64,000 bases of DNA, taken from positions 1 through 64,000 of the forward strand of contig JAJPHP010000076.1 in NCBI GenBank assembly GCA_021325255.1, read 5' to 3'. A program made the translations under genes and the position numbers. Source of the DNA: Nitrososphaerota archaeon. GTDB taxonomy: Archaea > Thermoproteota > Nitrososphaeria > Nitrososphaerales > CADDZS01. A model generated the notes under the pieces. That model saw only the letters and a list, made by a program, of their open reading frames with translations. It made no database searches and was not told where the DNA came from. This document shows positions 26,098-34,375 of the stretch, in pieces. Each line of letters starts with the position of its first letter. The first letter of the stretch is position 1.

Positions 26098-26714
26098 ATC
26101 AGAAAATGACCGTAACAACAACAGAAACAAGATTGGAACAAAGTAGGATGGGCGACTCCCCGAGGCGTACAAGACAGAAGGGGTTTACGATCTGGATGAC
26201 TGGCCTGCCAGGCTCGGGCAAGTCCACTCTTGCGAGAGTACTTAGGAAGACACTCGAAGAGGAGTACGACCGCAACGTCGAGATCCTCGACGGAGACGAG
26301 GTGCGAAAGGGGCTCTCCAGCGACCTTGGACTATCCAAGGAGCACAGAGAGGAGCACGCGAGAAGAGTCTCGTATCTGGCGAAGGTACTTTCTAGGAACG
26401 AAGTAATATCAATCGTCGCGCTGATCTCGCCGTACAAGACCTCTCGGGATAGCGCAAGGAAGCTCATCGGTGACGAGAGTTTCGTCGAGGTCTACGTCAA
26501 GGCATCTCTTGCAAAGTGCGAGGAGAGAGATCCGAAGGGACTGTACGCGAAGGCAAGGCGGGGTGAGATCAAGGGCATGACCGGGCTTGACGATCCATAC
26601 GAGGTGCCTGTTTCTCCTGACATTACGGTGGACACAGAAGCTGGTTCTCCGGAGGATTCCGCGAAGTATCTAATTGAGGTGCTCAAGGAGAGAGGGTTGC
26701 TCGCCCTGTCTTAG
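26094..26714 (+). CDS. cysC: Adenylylsulfate (APS) kinase
   Basis: A 206-residue kinase that phosphorylates APS to PAPS. P-loop TGLPGSGKSTLARVL (about residues 37-51), DGDEVRKGLSSDLGLSKEHREE for APS binding, and FVEVYVKASLAKCEERDPKGLY with KGMTGLDDPYE near the C-terminus. The N-terminal 30 residues are an extension that could be disordered. GTG start overlapping the previous stop by 4 bases (GTGA), so translation is coupled. A hairpin terminator starts 3 bases after the stop. Confidence 0.95.
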   Translation: MNQKMTVTTTETRLEQSRMGDSPRRTRQKGFTIWMTGLPGSGKSTLARVLRKTLEEEYDRNVEILDGDEVRKGLSSDLGLSKEHREEHARRVSYLAKVLSRNEVISIVALISPYKTSRDSARKLIGDESFVEVYVKASLAKCEERDPKGLYAKARRGEIKGMTGLDDPYEVPVSPDITVDTEAGSPEDSAKYLIEVLKERGLLALS

Positions 26715-26716
26715 GG

Positions 26717-26772
26717 CATTTTGCTTCGACTCTGATGAGCAAAATGAAGTTTCTTATTTCTGCAAATTTTTA
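26717..26772 (+). terminator. Terminator of the sulfate-activation operon
   Basis: CATTTTGCT (26717-26725) pairs perfectly with AGCAAAATG (26738-26746), followed by T-rich sequence to about 26772. A second hairpin, GCGTTTA/TAAACGC at 26774-26790, lies directly behind it. Confidence 0.65.
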
Positions 26773-26790
26773 GGCGTTTAGCTTAAACGC

Positions 26791-27184
26791 AAGCGAAAGC
26801 TAGCGCCTTACGCTTTGGGCAGTCTTACGATAGGCTGCAATCTATTACTGAAACCGATACACATGAATACCAGTAGCATTTGGTCAAGGCCCTCTGTCAG
26901 CCTAATTTCTGCCTTCTCAAGGTTCCACGCGTCACACGGCCTACGTCTATGCACGGATAGGGTGTGATTTTGAAATTCACATGTGGTGATCTCGGCCTCA
27001 TAATTGCCTAATATGACGGCCTTGGTTGAGATATCTCATAACAGGGAAAGCCCTGTTAAGTTGTTCCCAACCGGTCTCTGGTGCATCACCTGAACCGTTC
27101 TTGCCGTCGGCTGGTGGTGCATCGGAAACCGATACATCGAAATTGTTCCAGGTAAGCTGAACTCCGGCAGGACTCTGCGTTTTT
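26791..27184. other. Intergenic region with a perfect 8-bp hairpin
   Basis: TAACAGGG (27039-27046) and CCCTGTTA (27051-27058) close an AAAG loop. GGTGCATC occurs twice nearby (about 27081 and 27117). A minus-strand frame of 68 codons (26998-27204, TTG start) overlaps the end of the next gene but has no recognisable domain. Confidence 0.4.
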
Positions 27185-27541
27185 TTAGATCTCGTTCGAA
27201 GCAAGATACGAGAGAAAATCGAGACCCTTTGCGTTGACTTTGTACATCGTTCTGTTTCCTTCGTTTAACTCATCCATCATACCCATTGAGAGTAGCCTAT
27301 TCATGTGATTCCAGAACGTCTCGTAGCCCAGTCTAGCTTTTACCATAATCCAGTGCTGGACGTTAGGAGTGCGGCATGCTTCGAGTATCGCGAGAACAAT
27401 GTCTCTCTGAGACCTCACAGCTTTCTTTCGGCGAGAGTGAACCAGCGTATCGATCCTTATCGAGCCGAAAGTGAGATTAGAGCCTGAAATTGCCGCTTGA
27501 CTTGGCTGTGCAATCCGGATTTCGGTTGCTGAGATCTGCAT
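27185..27541 (-). CDS. Winged-helix transcriptional regulator
   Basis: A 118-residue protein. After about 40 loosely structured residues comes a winged helix: RSQRDIVLAILEACRTP, then a recognition region (YETFWNHMNRLLSMGMM) and a wing ending in MYKVNAKGLDFLSYLA. This pattern is common in archaeal single-domain regulators of the HTH_45-like group. It is alone on the minus strand, so its target is not evident; the sulfate operon and the small downstream genes are the nearest candidates. Confidence 0.8.
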   Translation of the reverse strand: MQISATEIRIAQPSQAAISGSNLTFGSIRIDTLVHSRRKKAVRSQRDIVLAILEACRTPNVQHWIMVKARLGYETFWNHMNRLLSMGMMDELNEGNRTMYKVNAKGLDFLSYLASNEI

Positions 27542-27903
27542 AGCGAATCTTGAACCTGCTTTAAGTCACCAGATGGAACGTTGGCGGGATGGTTTAATCA
27601 TACATTTTTGGAAGGTCTGTACTACTTTTTTCTTGACATGTTCTACAGAAGAAAATGGTAAGATTACTGATAATGCATAAGAAAATCAATTTTGCATACG
27701 CGATAATTGCCGCTAGGTCCCAGCAACTGATTGGTGAGCTGTCTAATCAGTTCGAGGGATTTGGAATTCATAACGGGCATACTGTTGCGTCAAGATTGGC
27801 GATTGATTTGGCCAAGTGAAGAAATGTTGGCCTGCATATCAACCTTGATTGATCACTCTTTCAGCGGGTAATCGTAGGGTGCGGGAAATCCGATTAGCAT
27901 AAA
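27542..27903. other. Intergenic region with one possible small ORF
   Basis: Apart from the 54-codon frame at 27655-27819, described separately, nothing stands out. It contains the promoter region of the minus-strand winged-helix gene. Confidence 0.35.
27655..27819 (+). CDS. Possible 54-residue small protein
   Basis: ATG at 27655 opens a frame of 54 codons with a helical look (FAYAIIAARSQQLIGELSNQ) and a normal amino-acid mix. There is no strong ribosome-binding site. It may be a small gene, a decayed fragment or chance. Confidence 0.25.
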   Translation: MVRLLIMHKKINFAYAIIAARSQQLIGELSNQFEGFGIHNGHTVASRLAIDLAK

Positions 27904-28134
27904 TTGGATCCGGCTGATGTGGATGAGGCCGTGAATAAGAAAAGTCGGCGAGCTGTTGGAGTTGTAGCTCTAATAATTTTGGCGGGCCTCCTCATAGCGT
28001 TCTTCTCCGTTCCGGTCTTTCAAATCTCAATTTTGCAGCCTGTGTGTGGAGTCCATGATGTTCACATTGAATCTGTCGCCTATCACTACTTCGGAGTCGG
28101 ATACCAGAGCTGGAAATATGCGGGCTGCCCCTAA
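27904..28134 (+). CDS. Small single-pass membrane protein
   Basis: A 76-residue frame from TTG with a charged N-terminus, one strong membrane helix (VVALIILAGLLIAFFSVPVF) and an outer tail with two Cys (VCGVHD and YAGCP). The pattern fits a small anchored surface protein. No family recognised and the start is uncertain. Confidence 0.5.
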   Translation: MDPADVDEAVNKKSRRAVGVVALIILAGLLIAFFSVPVFQISILQPVCGVHDVHIESVAYHYFGVGYQSWKYAGCP

Positions 28135-28296
28135 TTTCTATGTCCTAGAATCCTTCGGTTTCCAAGTTTCACGCAAAACTCTGAGATTGACCCTTCAATG
28201 GTCAATGACCTGAACGCTCTCTTCGGATGCGATCAAGCCGCCGTACGATACCTAAAGCTCAAAAACAACCGTGAATAGAAGGCATGTGTTAGAGGG

Positions 28297-29442
28297 ATGA
28301 ACGGCTCAAAGCGGCTTATTCTCATGGTCCTAGTTGGCGTACTAGTAGCCGCGGGCATCATCGTTAGCGTCAGCGCCCTCGAAGGGACGGGTGTGATTAC
28401 TAACAGCTCATCAATAGTGACGACTACGGCGACGTCGTTTAGTACGACTATTTCGACTACTACTCAGATCTCAAATTCACCCCAGCCAACGGGGACGCTT
28501 GCCGTTCAACTTACAGATCCGCCCAATGTACCGATCGGAACGACTCACCTCTACGTCAAATATGGAGACATTGAGGCGCACAGTACGGGGCTGTTTGGGA
28601 ACGAATCTGTTTGGTTTACCTTGGCAAAGGGCGGACAGATTGATCTAATGTCAACGGTCAATAGTAGCATCACTGTTGGCAGCGCGCGTGTGAGCGTGGG
28701 CACCTACGATATGGCGAGAATCGCTATATCTAACGCCACGGCAACTTTTGCGGGCAAAAACTACACTATAGTTTTACCTCAAAGCCAAATTCTAGGTCCA
28801 ATTATTCAGGGGGGCTTGAGCGTCCAGACTAATACTTCCTCGGGCTTTGTCTTGCAGCTCTCTCCTACGCTGATTGCGCAACAGAATGGAAACTCTACAG
28901 CATTTGCGATGGTGTTTGGAGTTAGGGGAATCCCGATTCCACAAAGTCAGTGGGATGATTCCCTTGCGAAATTGGGATCTCAGATAGGTCTTCTCCAAAC
29001 AAAGTCTTGGTGGTCTCTGCAACAGACAAGACTTCAGGGAAATCTGACTTTCATAAGCGAACTGTTATCAAATAATTCTTTGTTGCTGGTGCTTGAGAAT
29101 ACCGGTACGGTCAATGTCTCCCTGTCTGGGGTTTCAGTGCTTACCTCTGGGCCCTCGCCCGGGAGCTTGCAGACTGTTGCTACTTTCGTGATCCTGAATA
29201 ATGGAAGCATCGTTCAACAAGGCGCTAGGTTGATTCAGGCAACGCAAATTTCGCCCGGACTGGTGCTACGCCCTAATCAAACTGTGAATCTCTTATTTGT
29301 AGGTGGAATACAAACACTCGACAGCATTTACCCGCCTTATTCTCAGCTTTCAATTGTTCCAAATCAGCACTACATTTTGCAGGTGGAGGAGACTTTCGGT
29401 TCAACGAAGGGAATAGGCGCCACTTTCTGTTGCGGGCGGTAG
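28297..29442 (+). CDS. DUF4382-domain surface protein
   Basis: A 381-residue protein with an N-terminal membrane anchor or signal (about residues 7-28), a Ser/Thr-rich linker, then a DUF4382 domain beginning GTLAVQLTDPPNVPIGTTHLYV. The C-terminal part (about 250-380) is a second beta domain. DUF4382 occurs in secreted and lipoprotein-type proteins and is uncharacterised. It is rich in N-glycosylation sequons, consistent with a glycosylated cell-surface position next to the S-layer genes. Confidence 0.75.
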   Translation: MNGSKRLILMVLVGVLVAAGIIVSVSALEGTGVITNSSSIVTTTATSFSTTISTTTQISNSPQPTGTLAVQLTDPPNVPIGTTHLYVKYGDIEAHSTGLFGNESVWFTLAKGGQIDLMSTVNSSITVGSARVSVGTYDMARIAISNATATFAGKNYTIVLPQSQILGPIIQGGLSVQTNTSSGFVLQLSPTLIAQQNGNSTAFAMVFGVRGIPIPQSQWDDSLAKLGSQIGLLQTKSWWSLQQTRLQGNLTFISELLSNNSLLLVLENTGTVNVSLSGVSVLTSGPSPGSLQTVATFVILNNGSIVQQGARLIQATQISPGLVLRPNQTVNLLFVGGIQTLDSIYPPYSQLSIVPNQHYILQVEETFGSTKGIGATFCCGR

Positions 29443-29640
29443 TAATGATTGAGAGCGTGATGCCGATCTGCACGTGGATCATTTCACTTCTCACAATCGT
29501 CTCAATAACTTGAGAAGATGCCACAACGGAAAGGACTAATTGTCCCTAACCAGTTCGGATTCTCATCTAGTATTTCAGATCAGTACAAGAATCAAGCACC
29601 ACTTTCTCGTTGATAGAACTAGAGTTTCTCTATGGGAAAG

Positions 29641-29650
29641 TAATAAATAG
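29641..29650 (+). promoter_or_regulatory. Strong TATA box of the S-layer operon
   Basis: TAATAAATAG, preceded by a purine-rich GGGAAAG that suits a BRE, lies 34-43 bases before the ATG at 29684, giving a predicted leader of about a dozen bases. Confidence 0.65.
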
Positions 29651-29683
29651 AAAAATTGGTGTTTTGGCTCTGGGAAAACTTAA

Positions 29684-32626
29684 ATGGCTTTCCAAAACTT
29701 CTACGGCAAAAAACTAACAGTACTAGTTGTAGCATTACTACTAGTCTTTAGTTCATTCACGTTTTTACCCGCTCTCGCCTACAAAGGTGGAGCGGCGACA
29801 AATGCAGTCATTAGCAGTCCATCTGCACAGAATGCCAGTCCCCCATCCCTGAGTGCCTCACCGAACGCGATAATCGGCACGAACGCCTCCGCCTTTACGG
29901 TGAAGGTAACGAATCCCGCATCCAACATTTATGCGATTACGTCGATTACGATAGTCGCACCTACTGGTTGGACATTCGCGGGCAGCGCTACGTGCGGAAC
30001 AGTTGCACTTAAGGCCCCTGGAGCGGTCTCCGGTGGAGCTGTTCAGTGCACTGCGGGAACGGGCTCTGGATTGCCTCCTGGCTTCTCAGATACCTTAGCT
30101 CTGGGAACTTTGCAGGGAGCAACATCAGCACCATCGCCAACTCAACCACCAATTCAAGGAACCTTCACATCTCTTGTAATCGATGCCGGTAGCGGGTCTG
30201 CATCATATGCAGGAAGCTCGTTCACGGAGTGGGATGTTGCAAGCACAAATGTTGTAGTCACCCTGTCGCCTAACACGACACCGTTCACAGCAGGAGGATC
30301 ACCCTACACTGTAACGGCGACTCTAGGATCGGGCCAAGCTGGAGTCCCAATTGTTTGGAGCTTTAGTAACAGTCTATACCCATCATCTGGGTTCACTGCG
30401 ACCTTGAGTCCCTCTTCAAGTGTGACGACAACCGGTGGAACGACATCGACAACATTCACGCCCAGCAACCACGCACCTGATGCGACCACAGTAGTGGCCA
30501 CGATCGGAACTTCAGCAGAATCTGGAGCATCGGCTTCCGTTGCAACACAAGCAGGTGCGCCTTCAAAGGTCTCATTCTACTTCACTGCTGGAAATCCAAA
30601 GGCAACCTACGCAACAGATTACTTGGGCAACTCAACAACAATTTCATCAACTCTCTATGCAGAAACATACCCAAGCGGAACCTCTGAAGTGAGCCTATCA
30701 CTGTCAGATGCATTCGCAAATCCAGTCGCATTCAGCGCTTCAATAACAAACATCACCTTAACAGGTGTTGGCGGCCAATTCAACTCAGGTGGCAACCTCT
30801 TCTCAACAATCTCTTGCGGAACTGTTGTTGCTGGAAATAGCCACTTCACATGCCCCGCATCTGGAAATAACCTGCCACTGCCATTCACGTATCTGCAGTC
30901 GTCAACCTATGGGACGATAGGTGAAATCGCAGCTTCGATATTCATATCATCAAGCACATACACGGGTTCGAGCGGAAACTTGGTGACTTCGACTCTTGGC
31001 ACTCTTGGTCAGACTGGCCCAACTACTGCAACTAACGTAGCAGCTGGTTCGTCTGTTCTTGTCCAGAGTAAGCTGTCTGTTGCTCAATCAGGAGTTCCTA
31101 TAACACTCAACCTGTGCACTTCGTCAGGCTGCGCTACTTCAGCTGGGTACCATGGCGTGTTTTCGAATGGCCAACCTACGATAACACTCACAAGCAACAG
31201 CTCAGGTGGTGTTGAGGCTCTGATGGCAGTAAACACTACGGCGAACAGCGTTGCCTACTTCAACGCGACCGCAGTAGATCCACAGACCACCTCTGCGTCA
31301 AACATAATCCTCGGAGCAGTCTCAGCGCAAGTGAAAACAATACCGGGCTCTATTGCCACACTCGTAGTCAACATTGCGGCAAATGCACCTCCGTCAACTG
31401 GACCAAACATCCAATACGCGGTAGCGGGTGCAACAGCGTACGTTGACCTCGCGTATGCAGACGCCTACAATAACTTGGTCACAACTGCGCCTAGCAACCA
31501 GATACAAATTGCCCTATCTGCTTCTTCGGGAGCTCTTAGCGCAACGAACGTCTACATCGGCGCAAACCAACTATCGACGAATGCTAGTTTCGGAGCAATC
31601 CTTTGGACTCTGACGAGTTCGGTAGGAACAACCGCAACTATCACCGCGTCGGCGAATGTGAACGGAAAGGCAGTCGTGGGAACAGCATCCATCATGACAG
31701 TGAGTGCGTCACCAACGATTGCGGTGAGCAACCCTGCTCCAATATCGGGAATTGCTTACAGCAACACTGCATTCGTCACATTCAAGGGAACTGCAAATGC
31801 TACGCTGGGTTCAGCATCCACGAACATTGCCAGCATTGGTTACAAAGTCGGAACCGGCGCTTGGCAATCGATCAGCACTGCATCACTACACAATGTGGTG
31901 TGGACCGTACCGATTGTCCTTGCAAGCGGTCTCAACACAGTCACATTCAACACGACTGACAGCAAGGGTGTAACGACGGCAATCGCGCCACTGACAGTCC
32001 TCGTTGACACAAACGCTCCAACATTCGGCAACATCACCTTGTGCAGCTGCGGAACCGAAGCATCGGTAGCAGTCAACGACAGCCTTGGTGACCTCAACGC
32101 AACCTCTGTCCAGGCATGGATCAACGGAACAGCAGTTTCGTCAAGCCAGATCTCTGTATCAGGAATAAACAATCCTGGAAGCGCTGTTAACTACACTGTA
32201 ACAGTGAGCGGATTGACGACTGGTACATGGTCAATCAAAGTCTCCGCAAGTGACTTGGCTGGCAACACTGCTTCGACGACTGGAACCGTCACGGTAGTTG
32301 TTGTACCACCTCCACTATCCTCGACATTCGTCATCAAGTCAGCAACACCAGGAAGCAGCCCAGTGGGACCTGCAATCAACGCAACAATCACCAACAACGG
32401 AGCAGCTACATACACAGCGTACGTGTACGTGGTCGTCCACAGCGCATCAGGAGCAACTGTATACATTGGCGTCGCGAACTTTGGCGCTGTAGCAGCTGGA
32501 AGTTCAGCTTCGCTGACCATCCCAGTCGTGCTGGCACCAGGAACGTACTCGGCCACAGTTTACGTTGACACACCGAGCGGAGTAGCAGTCGCACAGCCAC
32601 AACAAGTGACAATCACCATCTCGTAG
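29684..32626 (+). CDS. Putative S-layer protein
   Basis: A 980-residue secreted protein with a Sec signal (about residues 1-32, ending near LPALAYKGG). The body is Ser/Thr/Ala/Asn-rich with many N-x-S/T sequons and a chain of Ig-like beta domains, the last ones with clear motifs (NAPTFGNITLCSCG, then VSGLTTGTWSIKVSASDLAGN). There is no C-terminal membrane helix, so it must be held by another protein. A strong promoter, the size, a short leader and a following small anchored protein all fit a major S-layer subunit. The identification is from composition and context; no specific family is recognised. Confidence 0.75.
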   Translation: MAFQNFYGKKLTVLVVALLLVFSSFTFLPALAYKGGAATNAVISSPSAQNASPPSLSASPNAIIGTNASAFTVKVTNPASNIYAITSITIVAPTGWTFAGSATCGTVALKAPGAVSGGAVQCTAGTGSGLPPGFSDTLALGTLQGATSAPSPTQPPIQGTFTSLVIDAGSGSASYAGSSFTEWDVASTNVVVTLSPNTTPFTAGGSPYTVTATLGSGQAGVPIVWSFSNSLYPSSGFTATLSPSSSVTTTGGTTSTTFTPSNHAPDATTVVATIGTSAESGASASVATQAGAPSKVSFYFTAGNPKATYATDYLGNSTTISSTLYAETYPSGTSEVSLSLSDAFANPVAFSASITNITLTGVGGQFNSGGNLFSTISCGTVVAGNSHFTCPASGNNLPLPFTYLQSSTYGTIGEIAASIFISSSTYTGSSGNLVTSTLGTLGQTGPTTATNVAAGSSVLVQSKLSVAQSGVPITLNLCTSSGCATSAGYHGVFSNGQPTITLTSNSSGGVEALMAVNTTANSVAYFNATAVDPQTTSASNIILGAVSAQVKTIPGSIATLVVNIAANAPPSTGPNIQYAVAGATAYVDLAYADAYNNLVTTAPSNQIQIALSASSGALSATNVYIGANQLSTNASFGAILWTLTSSVGTTATITASANVNGKAVVGTASIMTVSASPTIAVSNPAPISGIAYSNTAFVTFKGTANATLGSASTNIASIGYKVGTGAWQSISTASLHNVVWTVPIVLASGLNTVTFNTTDSKGVTTAIAPLTVLVDTNAPTFGNITLCSCGTEASVAVNDSLGDLNATSVQAWINGTAVSSSQISVSGINNPGSAVNYTVTVSGLTTGTWSIKVSASDLAGNTASTTGTVTVVVVPPPLSSTFVIKSATPGSSPVGPAINATITNNGAATYTAYVYVVVHSASGATVYIGVANFGAVAAGSSASLTIPVVLAPGTYSATVYVDTPSGVAVAQPQQVTITIS

Positions 32627-32631
32627 AATTC

Positions 32632-32637
32632 GGTGAG
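32632..32637 (+). promoter_or_regulatory. Shine-Dalgarno site of the stalk gene
   Basis: GGTGAG ends 5 bases before ATG 32643 and directly follows the S-layer stop, so the second gene is translated from the same mRNA. Confidence 0.6.
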
Positions 32638-32642
32638 TCCAA

Positions 32643-33317
32643 ATGAAATCATTGAATTCTTCGGTGATTGCCATGAAAAGGGCAGCATACATGACGGGAG
32701 CAGGAATACTGATGGTATTCCTCCTCCTTAGTCCTGTTTTTGCAGCTGCGGCAAGCTATCAGGTAACCGTCACAACAGACAAGAGCATATACAATCCGGG
32801 CCAGACGATGACAGTTTCTGGAACTGTCACATCAACCGGCACGCTTCCGAGTGGTACTGCGGTCTCACTAAAGATCACCAGTCCGGTAGGAACGTTGCTT
32901 GACTTCGGCCAAGCTTCAGTAGGAGCCAGTGGAACCTACAGCACCACATTCGTTGTGGGCAACTGGTCAGCGGGATCCTACACTGTCACTGCAACTTGGG
33001 CACCGAACGTAACTGCAACAGCCCTTCAAGCCACTGCACTCTTCCAGGTGAACGGAACCACAACGACAAGCTGCGCCTGCGGAACAACCACAATTGTGGA
33101 GCAGACAACTACGACCGTAGTGCAGCAAACGACCGTCACCCAGCAGATCACAACAACTGTAGTGAACAATGTGCAGACAACAACGACTGTGAATGCTCAG
33201 ACAACTACAACCGTAGTTTCTGCAGCAAGTGACACCGGTCTCTACGTCGGAATCGTCGGCGTCGTAATAGCCATAATAGCAGGCGCGCTGTCAGTAATGG
33301 CACTACGCAGGAAATAA
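32643..33317 (+). CDS. Putative S-layer stalk or anchor protein
   Basis: A 224-residue protein: signal peptide (about residues 11-36), one beta domain (VTVTTDKSIYNPGQTMTVSG, a bacterial-Ig-like opening, about 38-135), a Thr/Val/Gln-rich linker (about 140-190) that may form a coiled or extended stalk, and a C-terminal membrane helix with a basic end (ALSVMALRRK). This resembles the division of labour of Sulfolobus SlaA and SlaB, in which an unanchored outer protein is fixed by a Thr-rich, C-terminally anchored stalk. Sixteen bases separate it from the S-layer gene, and a terminator follows. Confidence 0.75.
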   Translation: MKSLNSSVIAMKRAAYMTGAGILMVFLLLSPVFAAAASYQVTVTTDKSIYNPGQTMTVSGTVTSTGTLPSGTAVSLKITSPVGTLLDFGQASVGASGTYSTTFVVGNWSAGSYTVTATWAPNVTATALQATALFQVNGTTTTSCACGTTTIVEQTTTTVVQQTTVTQQITTTVVNNVQTTTTVNAQTTTTVVSAASDTGLYVGIVGVVIAIIAGALSVMALRRK

Positions 33318-33334
33318 ACGCAAATAAAAAAAGA

Positions 33335-33396
33335 AAATAAAGATGGGAACCAAAAACCCACTTTATTTCTCTTCCCTCCTTTTTTCTATTTTTTTC
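33335..33396 (+). terminator. Terminator of the S-layer operon
   Basis: AAATAAAG and TGGG (33335-33347, one bulged A) pair with CCCA and CTTTATTT (33357-33368). A pyrimidine tract with long T runs follows to 33396. Strong termination suits a highly expressed operon. Confidence 0.7.
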
Positions 33397-33660
33397 TGAT
33401 CCTAAACAAGGCACTTTCTGAAAGCTTTCATTTTTTCATCTCAGTATTCAAGTTAAATCAACTGCATTCTCGCTGTTTGGGTACTAGGTTTTGGGACGTC
33501 ATTTACTGTTAAACTGCAGGCTATGTCCTTCCAATAGATCAGGGTGATGAATAGCCGCACGTGTGAACTGTTACGAACACGACACGTGAGAGATTCTCTA
33601 CCGTGAATTCGACTAAGAAATTTAAGCAAAACACCACGATCAATATGGGTCAGCCATCCC
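33397..33660. other. Intergenic region before the HicBA module
   Basis: No gene seen. AAATTTAAGC at about 33617-33626 is a plausible TATA box for hicB at 33661. Confidence 0.4.
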
Positions 33661-33885
33661 ATGCGAAGAGATTTCGAGGTTCTGTTGGAACAAGATGAAG
33701 ATGGGGTGTACGTCGCGCGAGTACCCGAACTACCAGGATGTGTTTCCGACGGCAGGAGAAGAGAGGAAGCTCTGAAGAACGTCAAGGAGGCGATAGAGGC
33801 CTACCTGGAAACCCTCCAGGATGAAGGCTGGGCGCGGCCCAAGGTGGTTGGCGAAGAAATCGTCTTTGTCGAAGTGAATCCCTGA
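33661..33885 (+). CDS. HicB-type antitoxin
   Basis: A 74-residue protein of the HicB/UPF0150 family. The opening FEVLLEQDEDGVYVARVPELPGCVSDG and the helix REEALKNVKEAIEAYLE are diagnostic. No separate DNA-binding domain is present, as in the short HicB forms. The frame is intact. It lies directly upstream of a damaged hicA. Confidence 0.9.
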   Translation: MRRDFEVLLEQDEDGVYVARVPELPGCVSDGRRREEALKNVKEAIEAYLETLQDEGWARPKVVGEEIVFVEVNP

Positions 33886-34105
33886 CGGATAAACTGCCTC
33901 TATTATCCTCTAGAGAAGTTATTAGGGCGCTTGCAACGATAGGTCACACTTATGCAAGGCAGAGAGAAAGCCATAACTTTCTCGTCAGCCGAAAGTTACG
34001 GTCAATAGTCGTAGTTCCAAACAGAGACGAGGTTCCAAGAGGGACTCTACGAGCATAATTGCTGAGGCAGGACTGACCGTCGAACAGTTATTGGAACATC
34101 TTTGA
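33882..34105 (+). pseudogene. HicA mRNA interferase remnant, frameshifted
   Basis: The frame overlapping the hicB stop reads TDKLPLLSSREVIRALATIG, then RQRESHNFLV with the catalytic His, and VPNRDEVPRGTLRA, all typical of HicA. A TAA follows at 34056-34058. One base further on, the reading frame IAEAGLTVEQLLEHL continues to a TGA at 34103-34105, which is the normal HicA end. One missing base (GCA-TA-ATT in place of GCA-ATA-ATT) explains the break. The expected start codon is CTG, where an ATGA overlap with hicB would be usual. So both the start and the 3' end look damaged, though a truncated protein could still form. Confidence 0.8.
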
Positions 34106-34330
34106 ATAGTAAGGATTTGACTCTTTGAGCTTTCCAGCATTGAGGACGTACGCTCTTTCATAGTCTTTTCGGAATAGATGAATGCGCAAACTCGGCGACG
34201 AGGAAGAGATGCCAGCGTCATTGGGTGCAAGGGGATGGAATCGTGAAAACGAGAACGCGTAGGTGCGGATGCGTGGCCTTCACTTACGTTTTGAAAATCT
34301 CTCATTCATGCAATCACATCGATTAGCTTA

Positions 34331-34350
34331 AAGGAGCACAAGAGCTCCTT
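34331..34350 (+). promoter_or_regulatory. Hairpin before the flippase gene
   Basis: AAGGAGC (34331-34337) and GCTCCTT (34344-34350) form a 7-bp stem with a 6-base loop, 25 bases before the TTG at 34376. It contains GGAG and could affect translation. Confidence 0.35.
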
Positions 34351-34375
34351 TGGAAAATCATACGGAACACGCCAC

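Noticed and set aside
26998..27204. 68-codon minus-strand frame downstream of the winged-helix gene
   Set aside because: TTG start overlapping the previous stop is suggestive, but the protein has no pattern and the region contains hairpin sequence that explains part of the open frame.
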